Shown: piece after piece, positions 18,833 to 28,581 of the stretch
Position numbering within the stretch: the first letter of the stretch is position 1
Layout of the letters: each line of letters starts with the position of its first letter
DNA from: Flavobacterium aquidurense
Lineage (GTDB): Bacteria > Bacteroidota > Bacteroidia > Flavobacteriales > Flavobacteriaceae
Length of the DNA: 64,000 nucleotides
Reading direction: 5' to 3'
NCBI GenBank assembly: GCA_900107365.1
Contig: FNPS01000009.1
Coordinates: 1 to 64,000, forward strand
Notes under the pieces: generated by a model
Seen by the model: the letters and a program-made list of their open reading frames with translations, nothing else
Databases searched by the model: none
What the model was told of the DNA's origin: nothing
Translations under genes and position numbers: made by a program

Positions 18833-19798
18833 TTACATTTTTGCTTTTTTGTTCAATATCTCCAATTTTTCATCTAAATATTTAACGAATTCTTCTTTAG
18901 ATTTTATCCCGTTTTTCTCTTGTTCCCAAGCTCCTAAAAGATAAAATGTAGTTGCTTTTGTTGTCGGTTTAAAGACCAAAAGATAATCTAAATCTGTTTC
19001 AGGACTACTTTCGATCGAACTAGTTTGATAAAAAATTGCCATTCCTAACTTATCAGGAACCAATGATTGCTCACCATAGGTAGCGATGTAAGCCCATTTT
19101 TTATTTTTGCTTTCTTTTTTAAGTAGATCCGTATTTTTTTGTTTTGCAATTCCGGTACAAATTCCCTTAATTTCTATTGAAGCTTTGATCGTATGTTGCG
19201 TATACAATTGATCCGGTTTAATCGTTAATTCTGAAATAAAATCGATTTTATCCGAAGCTGTTTTCCAGCCATAATAATTCACTTTTACGCCAGATTCAGT
19301 CGTTTTGTTTACTACTGTTGCAATTGTAGAATCTACTTCACGAAAGTGTAATTTTTCGTTGTTTAAATAACGGTCTATAGAACCAATTCCAATTGCTTTT
19401 CCGGCTTTTAGAATATCAGCTCCCCAATCGCTCATTTCATGATACGAATCAAAATTGTCCTGCCCTACTCTTGGCAAAATCATTTCAGATGTCTTTTTTC
19501 CAAATATATCAATGGCATTTCTCCAGTCTAAATACAAGCGATAGCCAATTCTGTTACTTTCCCAGCCTGGACCTTCATAACGAATATCAAAAGAATGATC
19601 TGTATGTTCAGGAGCTAATTTTAGTCTGTCAACATTTTTAAAAACTGTTCCGCCTTTATATTTGCGTCCTTCCCATTTTCCATCTGTTTTAGAAGATATC
19701 TCAGCGTACGTTTTTGCTGTTTTAATATCATATTTTTGAGCGCTTACGACCATTGAACCTAATAAAAGTAAGCTTGTTATTGTGATTTTTGTTTTCAT
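18833..19798 (-). CDS. DUF4861 secreted protein of pectin loci
   Basis: The protein has 321 residues with a signal peptide MKTKITITSLLLLGSMVVSAQ. Features such as GKWEGRKYKGGTVFKNV, HSFDIRYEGPGWESNRIGYR and YHEMSDWGADILKAG fit the DUF4861 family, found in Bacteroidota pectin and uronate loci. The fold is predicted to be beta-rich and carbohydrate-binding or enzymatic. No reaction can be assigned. It lies between the alpha/beta esterase and the GH105 cluster on the same transcript. Confidence 0.75.
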   Translation of the reverse strand: MKTKITITSLLLLGSMVVSAQKYDIKTAKTYAEISSKTDGKWEGRKYKGGTVFKNVDRLKLAPEHTDHSFDIRYEGPGWESNRIGYRLYLDWRNAIDIFGKKTSEMILPRVGQDNFDSYHEMSDWGADILKAGKAIGIGSIDRYLNNEKLHFREVDSTIATVVNKTTESGVKVNYYGWKTASDKIDFISELTIKPDQLYTQHTIKASIEIKGICTGIAKQKNTDLLKKESKNKKWAYIATYGEQSLVPDKLGMAIFYQTSSIESSPETDLDYLLVFKPTTKATTFYLLGAWEQEKNGIKSKEEFVKYLDEKLEILNKKAKM

Positions 19799-19811
19799 CT
19801 TGTATGCGGAA

Positions 19812-20747
19812 TTATTTAAAAATTTTGTCTAAAAATTGTGTGGTGTAAACAATCGTTTCACTAAACCAAGGTTCAAAAAACCAAAAGGAATGGGGTGAAT
19901 TTTCAATTGTTTTTACTTCATTATAAATTTTGTATTGATTTAAAATAGCAATCATATCATCTCTGCCTGCATGAAATCTGGCAAAGCTGCTGTTTATGAA
20001 CAGTATTGGAGGAGAACCTTTATTTGCATGACTTAAAGCTGATGCATTTTTCCAGCTTTCCGGTTTTTCATCATATGTACCACCTAACCAAAATGATGCC
20101 ATATCACCTTCTGAAGATTCTGGATGTTTAAATGCTAATACTCCATCAATATCAATAATAGCCTGCACTTTTGAAGAAGATTTGCTTTTAAACGTTTTAT
20201 CTTCAAAATCTAAAATATCATTTGTTGTACCAATCAAAGCTGCCATTTGTCCTCCTGAAGAGCAACCTAAAACTGCAATTTTGTTTGGATCTACATTGAA
20301 TTTTTTGGCATTATCTTTTATGAATTTAATTGCATTTTTTACATCAATAACCCCGTCAGGATATTTAGCTTCTAAAGATAATCTGTATTCAATTGCAAAA
20401 CAAGAATAACCTTTGGAAGCAATCTCCCTGGCCATGTCCTGCATTTGATTTTTATTTCCTGATCTCCATCCACCACCATGGATCATGATTACAGCAGGAT
20501 TATTTTTTTGTAGAGTGTTGAAAAAAGCATCAAAATGCAATGCTCTGTCTTTATGTTGCTGATATACAACGTCTTTAATTTCAGTAATATTGGTATTATT
20601 CTTTAATTGTGGAATCGTAATTGAAGGATACTTTTTAATTAATTTATTGTAAGTACTTTTTATAGTATAGGAAGTATCGATACTATAATTGCTCTGGGCA
20701 AGAATAGTATTAGAAATCATCACTAGTAAAAAAAATATCTTTTTCAT
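19812..20747 (-). CDS. Secreted alpha/beta-hydrolase esterase
   Basis: The protein has 311 residues and a signal peptide ending NTILAQ. It has an oxyanion-hole motif HGGGWRSG (90-97) and nucleophile elbow GCSSGG with Ser163. Candidate Asp (GRDDM) and His (ENSPHSFWF) are in the right order near the C-terminus. The acetyl-esterase/lipase-like family and the pectin context suggest removal of acetyl or methyl esters from pectin oligosaccharides; this is inference. It follows susD after a terminator-like hairpin (20764-20806). Confidence 0.8.
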   Translation of the reverse strand: MKKIFFLLVMISNTILAQSNYSIDTSYTIKSTYNKLIKKYPSITIPQLKNNTNITEIKDVVYQQHKDRALHFDAFFNTLQKNNPAVIMIHGGGWRSGNKNQMQDMAREIASKGYSCFAIEYRLSLEAKYPDGVIDVKNAIKFIKDNAKKFNVDPNKIAVLGCSSGGQMAALIGTTNDILDFEDKTFKSKSSSKVQAIIDIDGVLAFKHPESSEGDMASFWLGGTYDEKPESWKNASALSHANKGSPPILFINSSFARFHAGRDDMIAILNQYKIYNEVKTIENSPHSFWFFEPWFSETIVYTTQFLDKIFK

Positions 20748-20763
20748 CTTAAAAAAAAATTTA

Positions 20764-20806
20764 GTTAAGAGAGGAGTTTGAGCAATTTGTCAAACTCCTT
20801 CTTAAC
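20764..20806 (-). terminator. Attenuator/terminator between susD and the downstream enzymes
   Basis: GTTAAGAGAGGAGTTTGA (20764-20781) pairs with TCAAACTCCTTCTTAAC (20790-20806) with one mismatch or bulge. On the minus strand it is followed by TAAA and a run of nine T. It lies 39 bp after the susD stop and 17 bp before the next gene's start codon, so partial readthrough would lower enzyme expression relative to SusCD. Confidence 0.7.
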
Positions 20807-20844
20807 ATCTTCAAAAAACAATTTCTCAAAAAATTATCAAATTA

Positions 20845-22548
20845 CTAATAACCAGGATTTTGAGGAAAATCTTTATTTTGATTTAAATCTAATGCTAATT
20901 GTGGGATTGGTCTTAATATTTTAAGTTTTCCATCTACTCCAACAAAATTAGCCGCTTTTATTTTATAATTATAAGCAGAAGCCCTTGCAACAAGTGTACC
21001 GGTACGTTTCAAATCAAACCAACGGTGATACTCTCCTAATAATTCTCTACCTCTTTCATCTAAAATATAATCGATATTAAACTGAGCAGTAGTAGCATTT
21101 GCCACACCAGCTCTTCTTCTTACCTCGTTCAAACGCGCTAAACCTGTTCCTGGCTGACCCGCTTTTAAATAAGCTTCAGCGGCAACCAAATATGTTTCTC
21201 CTAATCTGGCAACAATAATATCTCTTGTACTTACAGGACCTGTACTGATAGGTGTTGTTGCTGTTGGATCATCAAATTTCTTAACAGGAATAGTGTAACA
21301 ATCATTACTAGAAAATGGATCTGTACTAACAGTATGCTCCGCTGAATATTGTCCCCAAGGATGGTATACAAAAGAAGCTGATTTTCTTGCTGCATTTGCA
21401 GTATTCCAAGCCGCTTTATCTGCAGCTGTAAACCATTTTGGCTCAAAAAAGTGCTTTACTTTTACATTACTTGGATTTGCAGCACGTCCGGAATAATAAG
21501 GAAAATAAAGAGTTGTTACCGCTTTTCCATTAGTCGTTACTGTTTCTTCCAAAATCTCAGTCATAAAGGTAGCTTCCCATCTTTTATCACCTTTTTCATA
21601 TAATCCTAACGCGTATCCGGTTGGACACAAATTATAACTTCTTAACGGAGCACCAGTTTCAGACCCTCCTAAATAAGAACTAAAATAATAAAATTGATTA
21701 TTTCCTAATTTTGTAGGGTCAGTACTTGTTGAAGCTTTATCATACTGAACAGAAAATATAGTTTCAGCATTTAAATCATTATTAGTTGTAGCTGTAGCAG
21801 CAAATAATTGATCAAAAGCAATATTTAGCGCTTGTCCTGCAATAGCAGCATCGGCATAGTTAGCCGCTGTTGCAAAATCAGTAGGAGCCGCAAAAGTTTC
21901 GTATCCTCTTGTCAGGTAAACCTTTGCTAATAAATCCTGTACGGCTCTTTTATTAACTTTTCCTGTAGTGGCATAAGCACCTGTTCCTACAGTAGTTAAT
22001 GATGCCTCCAAATCTGCAATAATTTGTTTATACACTTCCTCAGCAGTATTTCTTTTAAAGCTTAAAACCGGCGAAGTAATATTATCCAAAATAATTGGTA
22101 CACCTCCGTAAGTTTGAACCAATAAAAAATAAGCATTTGCTCTCAAAAATCTAGCTTCTCCTACAAGCATACTTAAATTTGAAGTTTGTTCTGTGATAGT
22201 TGAATAATAAATGGTTTTATTCACAGACTGAATTTGCTGATAACAAGAGTTGTATAAATCTTCTACATTGACTGCAGATGGTATTAATAAAGTATATTGA
22301 CTTAATCCAGCCGGTTCCGGAGTTCTTCCTTCGGCATACATGTCTGTTCCTGAACAAAACAACCATGGATTACCTCCGTAGATACCTTTAAGTCTCGCAT
22401 AATCTGAATTTACCAATAGCTGAAATCCTGTTGCTGTTTTATAAGTTGCATCTGCAGGCACATTTGATAAACTTTCTTCTTCAATAAAATCACTACATGA
22501 ATAAAATGTAGAAACTATTATTCCTAAAATTAATATTATTTTTTTCAT
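20845..22548 (-). CDS. SusD/RagB family outer-membrane glycan-binding lipoprotein
   Basis: The protein has 567 residues; lipobox TFYSC puts the lipid Cys at 18, followed by SDFIEEE. It has SusD-type helical repeats (GEARFLRANAYFLLVQTYGGVP, a TPR-like core) and the C-terminal signature RLGETYLVAAEAYLKAGQPG ... RDIIVARL ... LDERGRELLGEYHRWFDLKRTG. It is the cell-surface lid of the SusCD importer and binds pectin oligosaccharides, as inferred from the locus. It starts 14 bp after the susC stop. Confidence 0.95.
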   Translation of the reverse strand: MKKIILILGIIVSTFYSCSDFIEEESLSNVPADATYKTATGFQLLVNSDYARLKGIYGGNPWLFCSGTDMYAEGRTPEPAGLSQYTLLIPSAVNVEDLYNSCYQQIQSVNKTIYYSTITEQTSNLSMLVGEARFLRANAYFLLVQTYGGVPIILDNITSPVLSFKRNTAEEVYKQIIADLEASLTTVGTGAYATTGKVNKRAVQDLLAKVYLTRGYETFAAPTDFATAANYADAAIAGQALNIAFDQLFAATATTNNDLNAETIFSVQYDKASTSTDPTKLGNNQFYYFSSYLGGSETGAPLRSYNLCPTGYALGLYEKGDKRWEATFMTEILEETVTTNGKAVTTLYFPYYSGRAANPSNVKVKHFFEPKWFTAADKAAWNTANAARKSASFVYHPWGQYSAEHTVSTDPFSSNDCYTIPVKKFDDPTATTPISTGPVSTRDIIVARLGETYLVAAEAYLKAGQPGTGLARLNEVRRRAGVANATTAQFNIDYILDERGRELLGEYHRWFDLKRTGTLVARASAYNYKIKAANFVGVDGKLKILRPIPQLALDLNQNKDFPQNPGY

Positions 22549-22561
22549 TTTATTTCTTTAA

Positions 22562-25500
22562 TTAAAATTTAACACTTAATCCCATTTGTGTAGTAATAGA
22601 AGCCGGACGGTTAACACCAAAAGCTGAACCTGCCCACTCTGGATCATATCCATCAAAATCTGTAAATACAAATGGATCTAAAACATTTACATAAAGTCTA
22701 AGGTTACTCAATTTTAATTTTTTAAGTAACTCCGAATTGAACGTATATCCAAGTGATATATTTTTGATTTTTACATAAGAAACTTCTCTGTAATAACCAA
22801 AATTAGAAGTCCAGAAAGCTCCAGCACCTGTAGCTACAGGACCAGGTCTTGGATTTGTTTCATTAGCATTAGCCGGAATACCAGCTCCATTTGTTGGAAT
22901 AAAGAAATCCATTGCAATTTTTTGACGCCCTCTATCACTCACATCAGCAAAATTCTGGTGGAAAGTACTCAACACTGTTTGTCCCTGACTGGTAAGAACT
23001 GAAAAATTAAAATCAAATTGACCAACAGTTAATCTAGAGTAAACACTTCCTTGCCATTCTGGGTTTGGGTTGCCAATTACAGTTCTATCATCCGCGTTAA
23101 ATTTACCATCACCATTTAAGTCTTTTGGTCTTGCCTGTCCAGGAGCCATTCCGTATGAAGCTGCTGCTGCTGCTTCACTTTCCTGCCAAACACCGTCATA
23201 AACATAATTGTAATTTGGATTTAAAGGAGAACCCAAGATCAATTTATTACCAATATCACTTACTTTATCCTGATTGTAGATAGATTCTAACTCATTTACA
23301 TTTTTTGTAAAAGTAAATGTAGTTTCCCAATTCACATTTTTAGTTTTAATATTTTTAGTGGTTAACAAAACCTCGATACCTTTGTTACTTACAGAACCAA
23401 CATTAGCAAAAGTATTTTTCCAACCTGTTTCATAAGGCAATTGTTGTCTGTAAATTAAGTCGTCTGATAATCTGTCATATACATCAACACTACCTGTAAT
23501 TCTGTTTTTCAGGAAACCAAAGTCAAGACCTAAGTTGATCTCTCTTGTTTTTTCCCAAGTTAAATTCTCATTTGCCAATGTTTCAGACTGCCATCCAGGA
23601 ACTACTGCAGTACCGTTAGCATAAAAAGTTTGTTGATTCAATAATGCCTGAGATGTATAAGGTGCAACGTTGTCGTTACCTGTATATCCTAAACTCGCTC
23701 TTAATTTCAAATCAGAAACTACACTGTTATTTTCTAAAAACGATTCTTTACTTATCTTCCATCCTAAAGCCACTGAAGGGAAATTTTGCCATTTATTTTC
23801 TTTTGACAAAACTGATGATCCATCCCATCTGTTTGAAGCAGTAAATAAATACTTATCTTTAAAAGTATAGTTTAGACGTACTGCATAAGAACTCAAAGTA
23901 TTTTTTGCGTATCCTGAAGTTACAAGATAACTAGTCTGAACACCTGAACCCAAATTTTCTGATCCAACGTTAAAAGGCTGATTATTAGAATATGCATACG
24001 AATTCTCATCTACATTTGAGTAAGAACTCTGTAATAATAGTAAACTAAAATCATGTACATCATTAAAGGTGTGTTTCAAGTCAACCTGATTGTCCCAGGT
24101 ATAATTGAAGTTATTGTAATTTTTTATAGAGGCAGAATTTTTATTTACTAAAGTAACTCCCGCATTTGTCTCTGCTGTATTAGAGACATCTGTTTGTGTA
24201 TCCTGAATACCCGCTGCAAAAGTTGTTTTAAACGTTAACCATTTTAAAGGTTGATATTGAAAATAAACGTTTCCAACAGTCTGCCATGTTTTCTCTGTTT
24301 GCAATGAATTAGCAATTTCCATCAGGGGATTGACATTACTCGTTTTGTTGATAGCAAAAGAACCATTTGGATATGTTAATTTACCAGGCAGGAAAAAGTT
24401 AGTACCAACTAATTCATTTCCTGCTGCATCTATAGCCCATGGAGACATAAGTGGACTTAATCTGAAAGCATCCTGCATAGCCAAATCACTACCTAATTCC
24501 GTATCAATACGGGCAATAGTTACGTTAGCACCTGTAGAAAACTTGTCATTAATTTTATGATTTAAACCTAATTTAAATGAGTATTTATCTGTTGAATCAT
24601 GATCAACCAAACCATCATCACCCTGAATACCAAAACCTAAATTATAAGACATACCTGACTCTGAACGTCCTGAAACATTTAAGTAGTTATTTTGAGTCAT
24701 CCCTGGCTTTAGAACAGCGTTTGCCCAATCAAAATTATAACCGCTATTGGCTCTGGTTACTAACAAAGGACTTTGATTTCCTGCCAAAGCAGCAAGTTGC
24801 GCCGGAGTTTGCGTTAAAGGAGTAGCAGTCATATAGGCAACCTGATGAAATTTCCACCACTCTGCACCTGTCATCATATCTGGTAATCTTGTAGCCGTTT
24901 TTGTTCCATAAGAACTATCAAAAGTAACACTAACACCTGCCTTAGCACTTGCACCACTTTTTGTGGTAACAATAATAACTCCATTCGATCCTCTTGAACC
25001 ATAAATAGCAGCAGATGAAGCATCTTTCAAGACATCCATTCTGGCGATATCCTGCGGATTTAAAAAGTCAATTCCATCCATCGGTACACCATCTACAACA
25101 TATAAAGGTGTTGAACCCACAACAGTAGAGTTGCTAGAATCTGTTACTAATGAATTATTTCCTCTAATTACCACTTTAAATCCATCACCAGCACGTCCTG
25201 AACTAGACGAAATCTGTACACCTGGTGTACTTCCCTGAATCGCTTCTAATGGATTAATCGTATTTCTTTCTGTAATTGTTGCGGCACTAATAGTGCTTAT
25301 AGAACCGGTAAGATCCGTTTTTTTCACTGTACCATATCCAACAACAACAACCTCATTTAGAGAATTTGATTGTTCTGCAAGACTCACATTTACTTTAGAT
25401 TTACCAGCTACACTAACTTCTTGTGTTTGAAAGCCTAAATATGAAATTACTAAAATAGCTTTACTATTTGTTACGTTTAATTTAAAACTTCCTTCAAAAT

Positions 25501-25693
25501 CTGTTGAAGTTCCGTTTTTTGTTCCTTTTTCAAGAACGTTCACACCTGGCAAAGATAATCCAGCGGCATCAGTAATTTTTCCTTCTATTACACTCGACTG
25601 AGCGTTTATTGCATTACTGCAAAGGAGATTTAAGAAAAATAAAAATACAAGATTGTATTTTATTCTTTTCTTTAAGAATGGTTTAATTTTCAT
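22562..25693 (-). CDS. SusC/RagA family TonB-dependent glycan transporter
   Basis: The protein has 1043 residues. A signal peptide ending NAINAQ is followed by a carboxypeptidase-regulatory-like domain (about 35-110, IEGKITDAAGLSLPGVNV), then the SusC-type junction NEVVVVGYGTVKKTDLTGS, the plug (EAIQGSTPGVQI, DVLKDASSAAIYGSRGSNGV) and a 22-strand barrel ending with Phe. It imports pectin oligosaccharides with the following SusD using TonB energy. It starts 32 bp after the lead GH28 gene, implying transcription from the operator-controlled promoter at 27208-27253. Confidence 0.95.
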   Translation of the reverse strand: MKIKPFLKKRIKYNLVFLFFLNLLCSNAINAQSSVIEGKITDAAGLSLPGVNVLEKGTKNGTSTDFEGSFKLNVTNSKAILVISYLGFQTQEVSVAGKSKVNVSLAEQSNSLNEVVVVGYGTVKKTDLTGSISTISAATITERNTINPLEAIQGSTPGVQISSSSGRAGDGFKVVIRGNNSLVTDSSNSTVVGSTPLYVVDGVPMDGIDFLNPQDIARMDVLKDASSAAIYGSRGSNGVIIVTTKSGASAKAGVSVTFDSSYGTKTATRLPDMMTGAEWWKFHQVAYMTATPLTQTPAQLAALAGNQSPLLVTRANSGYNFDWANAVLKPGMTQNNYLNVSGRSESGMSYNLGFGIQGDDGLVDHDSTDKYSFKLGLNHKINDKFSTGANVTIARIDTELGSDLAMQDAFRLSPLMSPWAIDAAGNELVGTNFFLPGKLTYPNGSFAINKTSNVNPLMEIANSLQTEKTWQTVGNVYFQYQPLKWLTFKTTFAAGIQDTQTDVSNTAETNAGVTLVNKNSASIKNYNNFNYTWDNQVDLKHTFNDVHDFSLLLLQSSYSNVDENSYAYSNNQPFNVGSENLGSGVQTSYLVTSGYAKNTLSSYAVRLNYTFKDKYLFTASNRWDGSSVLSKENKWQNFPSVALGWKISKESFLENNSVVSDLKLRASLGYTGNDNVAPYTSQALLNQQTFYANGTAVVPGWQSETLANENLTWEKTREINLGLDFGFLKNRITGSVDVYDRLSDDLIYRQQLPYETGWKNTFANVGSVSNKGIEVLLTTKNIKTKNVNWETTFTFTKNVNELESIYNQDKVSDIGNKLILGSPLNPNYNYVYDGVWQESEAAAAASYGMAPGQARPKDLNGDGKFNADDRTVIGNPNPEWQGSVYSRLTVGQFDFNFSVLTSQGQTVLSTFHQNFADVSDRGRQKIAMDFFIPTNGAGIPANANETNPRPGPVATGAGAFWTSNFGYYREVSYVKIKNISLGYTFNSELLKKLKLSNLRLYVNVLDPFVFTDFDGYDPEWAGSAFGVNRPASITTQMGLSVKF

Positions 25694-25724
25694 AAGTTTG
25701 GTTTATTGGTTAAAGTGATAGTTA

Positions 25725-27164
25725 TTAATTTTTAATTGGTTCTACTTTTTTTTCATTGATATAAGTGTTAATAAAATTTATGTTTTTTACATTTTTCAAT
25801 TTATAAATGGAATCTACTTTGTGAATAACCACGTTTTTAAGAGTGATATTTTCTACAGGAGATTCCTTATAGCCTTCAGCCCAAACGCTATATTTTCCAC
25901 CATTTTTTACATTTATGTTTTCCAGATTTATATTCCTGATTACCGGAATAAAATTGCCGGTTTGTGCTCCGTATACATTATAAAACATGTTCAATTTTAA
26001 AACACATTCCTTTACTGTTCCAACTTCAAGATTTCGAACAAAAACATCTTCGATCACGCCTCCTCTTTTTGAGTTTGTTTTGATGCGAATTACTCTGTCC
26101 AGATTCGGGCTATCCATTATACAATCTTCAACAAATACATTGTTTACTCCGGCCGAAATTTCGCTACCAATAACCACTCCTCCGTGGCCATCAATCATTT
26201 TGCAATTCTGTACAATAATATTTTTACTTGGGATCGCTACTCTTCTTCCATCTGCATCTCTTCCAGCTTTTATTGCAATACAATCGTCACCGGTATTAAA
26301 AGTGCAATTTTTAATAATTATATTTTGAGAATATTCAGGATCACAACCGTCATTATTTGGACCGTGACTGTTTACTGTTACTCCGTCAATAATAATATTG
26401 TTTGATTTTAAAGGATGAAGAATCCAAAATGGAGCGTTTATTATGGTTACATCTTTAATTAAAACTGTATTGCATTCAAAGAACTCAACAAAACTTGGTC
26501 TTAAATAACGTCCTTCTCCAAAAACTCTTTCTGATACCGGTACTCCTTTTTCAGCCATATCTACCAAAACTTCTCTGTTCGAAGGATCATTTTGAGACGG
26601 AATCCCCTTTTGCCATCCATAACTTTTACCGCCAGACCAAACCCACCAATTTGAGCTATTTGCCTGACCATTCAAAGTCCCCTTTCCGGTTATAGCAACA
26701 TTGGTCTTATTTTTAGCATATATAAGAGGAGAATAATTCATTACTTCTGTTCCTTCCCATGAAGTATGAACGATTGGATAATCTTTTGGATTTATACTAA
26801 AAAGGATTTCAGCATTATCTTCTAAATGTAAATTCACATTACTTTCTAAATGGATTGCTCCTGTAAGAAACTTTCCATTTGGAACAACTACTCTTCCTCC
26901 ACCATTTTCAGCACACGCTTTAATAGCTTTGACAAAAGCTTCAGTATTCATTGTTTTTCCATCGGCTACAGCACCAAAATCAGTTATAGAATAGTCCTTA
27001 TTCAAAAAGCTTGTTTGCGGAATACTTTTTATAATTAAATCCATTTTTTTCCACGGACTAGTTTCCGAAACTGAAGAAACTTGTTTACCACAAGACAAAA
27101 TCAATATAGTTACCGCACTAAAAAGTACAATTGATCTTAACGTTAAAGCCTTATTTGAAATCAT
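25725..27164 (-). CDS. GH28 polygalacturonase-family lipoprotein heading the pectin operon
   Basis: The protein has 479 residues; lipobox LILSC gives the lipid Cys at 25. The GH28 active site is complete: PNND (Asp272), GDD (Asp293/294), GHGGVVIG (His327), and RIK (360-362). It has the SHGPNNDGCDPEYS signature of bacterial GH28. It is probably membrane-anchored and hydrolyses galacturonan or rhamnogalacturonan oligosaccharides. As first gene of the SusCD operon, it is directly behind a LacI-type operator at 27208. It is distinct from the soluble GH28 at 9977. Confidence 0.9.
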   Translation of the reverse strand: MISNKALTLRSIVLFSAVTILILSCGKQVSSVSETSPWKKMDLIIKSIPQTSFLNKDYSITDFGAVADGKTMNTEAFVKAIKACAENGGGRVVVPNGKFLTGAIHLESNVNLHLEDNAEILFSINPKDYPIVHTSWEGTEVMNYSPLIYAKNKTNVAITGKGTLNGQANSSNWWVWSGGKSYGWQKGIPSQNDPSNREVLVDMAEKGVPVSERVFGEGRYLRPSFVEFFECNTVLIKDVTIINAPFWILHPLKSNNIIIDGVTVNSHGPNNDGCDPEYSQNIIIKNCTFNTGDDCIAIKAGRDADGRRVAIPSKNIIVQNCKMIDGHGGVVIGSEISAGVNNVFVEDCIMDSPNLDRVIRIKTNSKRGGVIEDVFVRNLEVGTVKECVLKLNMFYNVYGAQTGNFIPVIRNINLENINVKNGGKYSVWAEGYKESPVENITLKNVVIHKVDSIYKLKNVKNINFINTYINEKKVEPIKN

Positions 27165-27207
27165 TTACGATGGAATTAGTGTTTTCAGAAGTAAAAATAA
27201 ACTGTTA

Positions 27208-27221
27208 TGTAATCGATTACA
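27208..27221. promoter_or_regulatory. LacI-type operator, pectin operon
   Basis: TGTAATCGATTACA is a perfect 14-bp palindrome with a central CG, the pattern expected for LacI/GalR proteins. It directly abuts the -7 element of the minus-strand promoter at 27222-27253 and lies between the lead GH28 gene and the divergent lacI-family gene. Nearly identical sites occur at 37000 and 40135. Confidence 0.85.
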
Positions 27222-27253
27222 CGAAAATAGAAAAATACATTGGATACACCAAA
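27222..27253 (-). promoter_or_regulatory. Promoter of the pectin utilization operon
   Basis: On the minus strand TTTG (27250-27253) is followed after 20 bp by TATTTTCG (27222-27229), one mismatch from the Bacteroidota -7 consensus TAnnTTTG. The operator starts at the very next base, so repressor binding would cover the transcription start. Confidence 0.65.
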
Positions 27254-27371
27254 TTAATTTAGAAAAAAATTATATATTTAATTTTTATTAGTAAATTTAT
27301 TTACAGTTTGTGTAAAAAAAGAGATAATTTATTATCATTGTAGGATCGAAAACGATTTAATTATAAATTAT

Positions 27372-27385
27372 GGTAATCGATAACA
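27372..27385. promoter_or_regulatory. Weaker second operator-like site upstream of the lacI-family gene
   Basis: GGTAATCGATAACA matches the 14-bp operator at 12 of 14 positions. It lies about 66 bp before the regulator's start codon and 164 bp centre-to-centre from the strong site. Autoregulation or looping between the two sites is possible. Confidence 0.45.
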
Positions 27386-27450
27386 TTATGTATTAGATTA
27401 TATAAAAAAAATGTATTTTTGTCTATAAATTAATCAAAAACTATTTTTGA

Positions 27451-28479
27451 ATGAGCGAAAAAATAACCATCTATGATATTGCCAAAAAATTAAATATCAC
27501 CGCAGCTACAGTATCCAGGGCATTGAACAACAATCCTAAGATAAAAGAGAGCACGCGTGACCTGGTAATTAAAACCGCTGCATCAATGAACTATAAGCAA
27601 AATAAACTTGCTTTAGCATTAAAGAGCGGTCGAAGTAATAATATAGGTGTTATTGTTCCGCGTATTGACAGTAACTTTTTCGCCTCGGTAATTCGTGGTA
27701 TTGAAGAAGAACTTCAGCCTCATGGCTATCAGGTTATCATCTGTCAGACTCATGAAGATCTTAAACGAGAAAGCGAAAATCTATACACTTTAATAGATGC
27801 GCAGGTAGATGGTATATTGATGTCTGTTACTGCAGTAAGTACTGAAAATGATGGCGCCTTTCATAATGTTTTAGAAAAAAATGTTCCACTTATCTTTTTT
27901 GACCGTAGCAAACATATTGATGGCGTAAGTTCTGTAACAATTAATGACTTTAAAGGCGGTTATATTGCTACAAAACACTTGATAAGTGAAGGCTGCAAAT
28001 ACATTGCCCATTTATCAGGAGATCAATCTCTTGAAATTTTCAAAAACAGGTTTTTGGGCTACAAACAAGCGTTATTGGATAGCGGAATGCCATTTAAGGA
28101 GGAATACGTTGTCCCTGTTAAAAGTAGTGTTGAAGCCGGAAAAGATGCCGTAAATATCTTATTACAATTAGAAACTCCTCCAGACGCTATATTTTCTTCA
28201 AGTGATTTTGCCGCTTTAGGAGCTATTCAGGAATTAAAAGAAAGAAATATCAGTATTCCGAAAGAATTTTGCGTAGCAGGCTTTAGTAATGAGCCTTTTA
28301 CCAAATTCATGGAATTATCGATTACCTCTGTAGATCAGTCCCCACTTGAAATGGGGAAAATGTCTGCACGCGTTTTCCTTGAACAGGTGGACAAAACAGA
28401 TACTATCAAAATCGAAAAAAAGGTAGTACTCGCACCAGAATTACACATTCGTAAATCTTCGTCAAGAACTAACTTTTAA
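27451..28479 (+). CDS. LacI/GalR-family transcriptional regulator, probable pectin/uronate repressor
   Basis: The protein has 342 residues. The N-terminal helix-turn-helix and hinge (ITIYDIAKKLNITAATVSRALNN, ending near NKLALALKSGRSNNIGVIVP) precede a periplasmic-binding-protein-like sensor domain (about 60-335) with FDRS, KGGYIATKHLISEGCK and PDAIFSSSDFAALGA segments. It is divergent from the pectin operon and next to the palindromic operators. It probably represses that operon, the kduI operon and the MFS operon until a uronate intermediate binds; the effector is not identifiable. A -7-like TATTTTTG (27414-27421) precedes it. Confidence 0.92.
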   Translation: MSEKITIYDIAKKLNITAATVSRALNNNPKIKESTRDLVIKTAASMNYKQNKLALALKSGRSNNIGVIVPRIDSNFFASVIRGIEEELQPHGYQVIICQTHEDLKRESENLYTLIDAQVDGILMSVTAVSTENDGAFHNVLEKNVPLIFFDRSKHIDGVSSVTINDFKGGYIATKHLISEGCKYIAHLSGDQSLEIFKNRFLGYKQALLDSGMPFKEEYVVPVKSSVEAGKDAVNILLQLETPPDAIFSSSDFAALGAIQELKERNISIPKEFCVAGFSNEPFTKFMELSITSVDQSPLEMGKMSARVFLEQVDKTDTIKIEKKVVLAPELHIRKSSSRTNF

Positions 28480-28500
28480 GGTTTTTTTACCATAAATAGA

Positions 28501-28531
28501 AAAAAGCAGCTCATTTAAGAGCTGCTTTTTT
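28501..28531 (+). terminator. Terminator of the lacI-family gene
   Basis: AAAAAGCAGCTC (28501-28512) pairs with GAGCTGCTTTTTT (28519-28531) around ATTTAA. The 3' T-run fits plus-strand termination 22 bp after the stop codon. Confidence 0.85.
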
Positions 28532-28581
28532 GTTTTAAGCTACTTCAAAATCATGCTGTAGTACAAAATATACACAAAGTT

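Noticed and set aside
26184..27038. Plus-strand frames antisense to the lead GH28 gene
   Set aside because: The GH28 frame carries the complete catalytic motifs; the opposite frames have no coherent family features.
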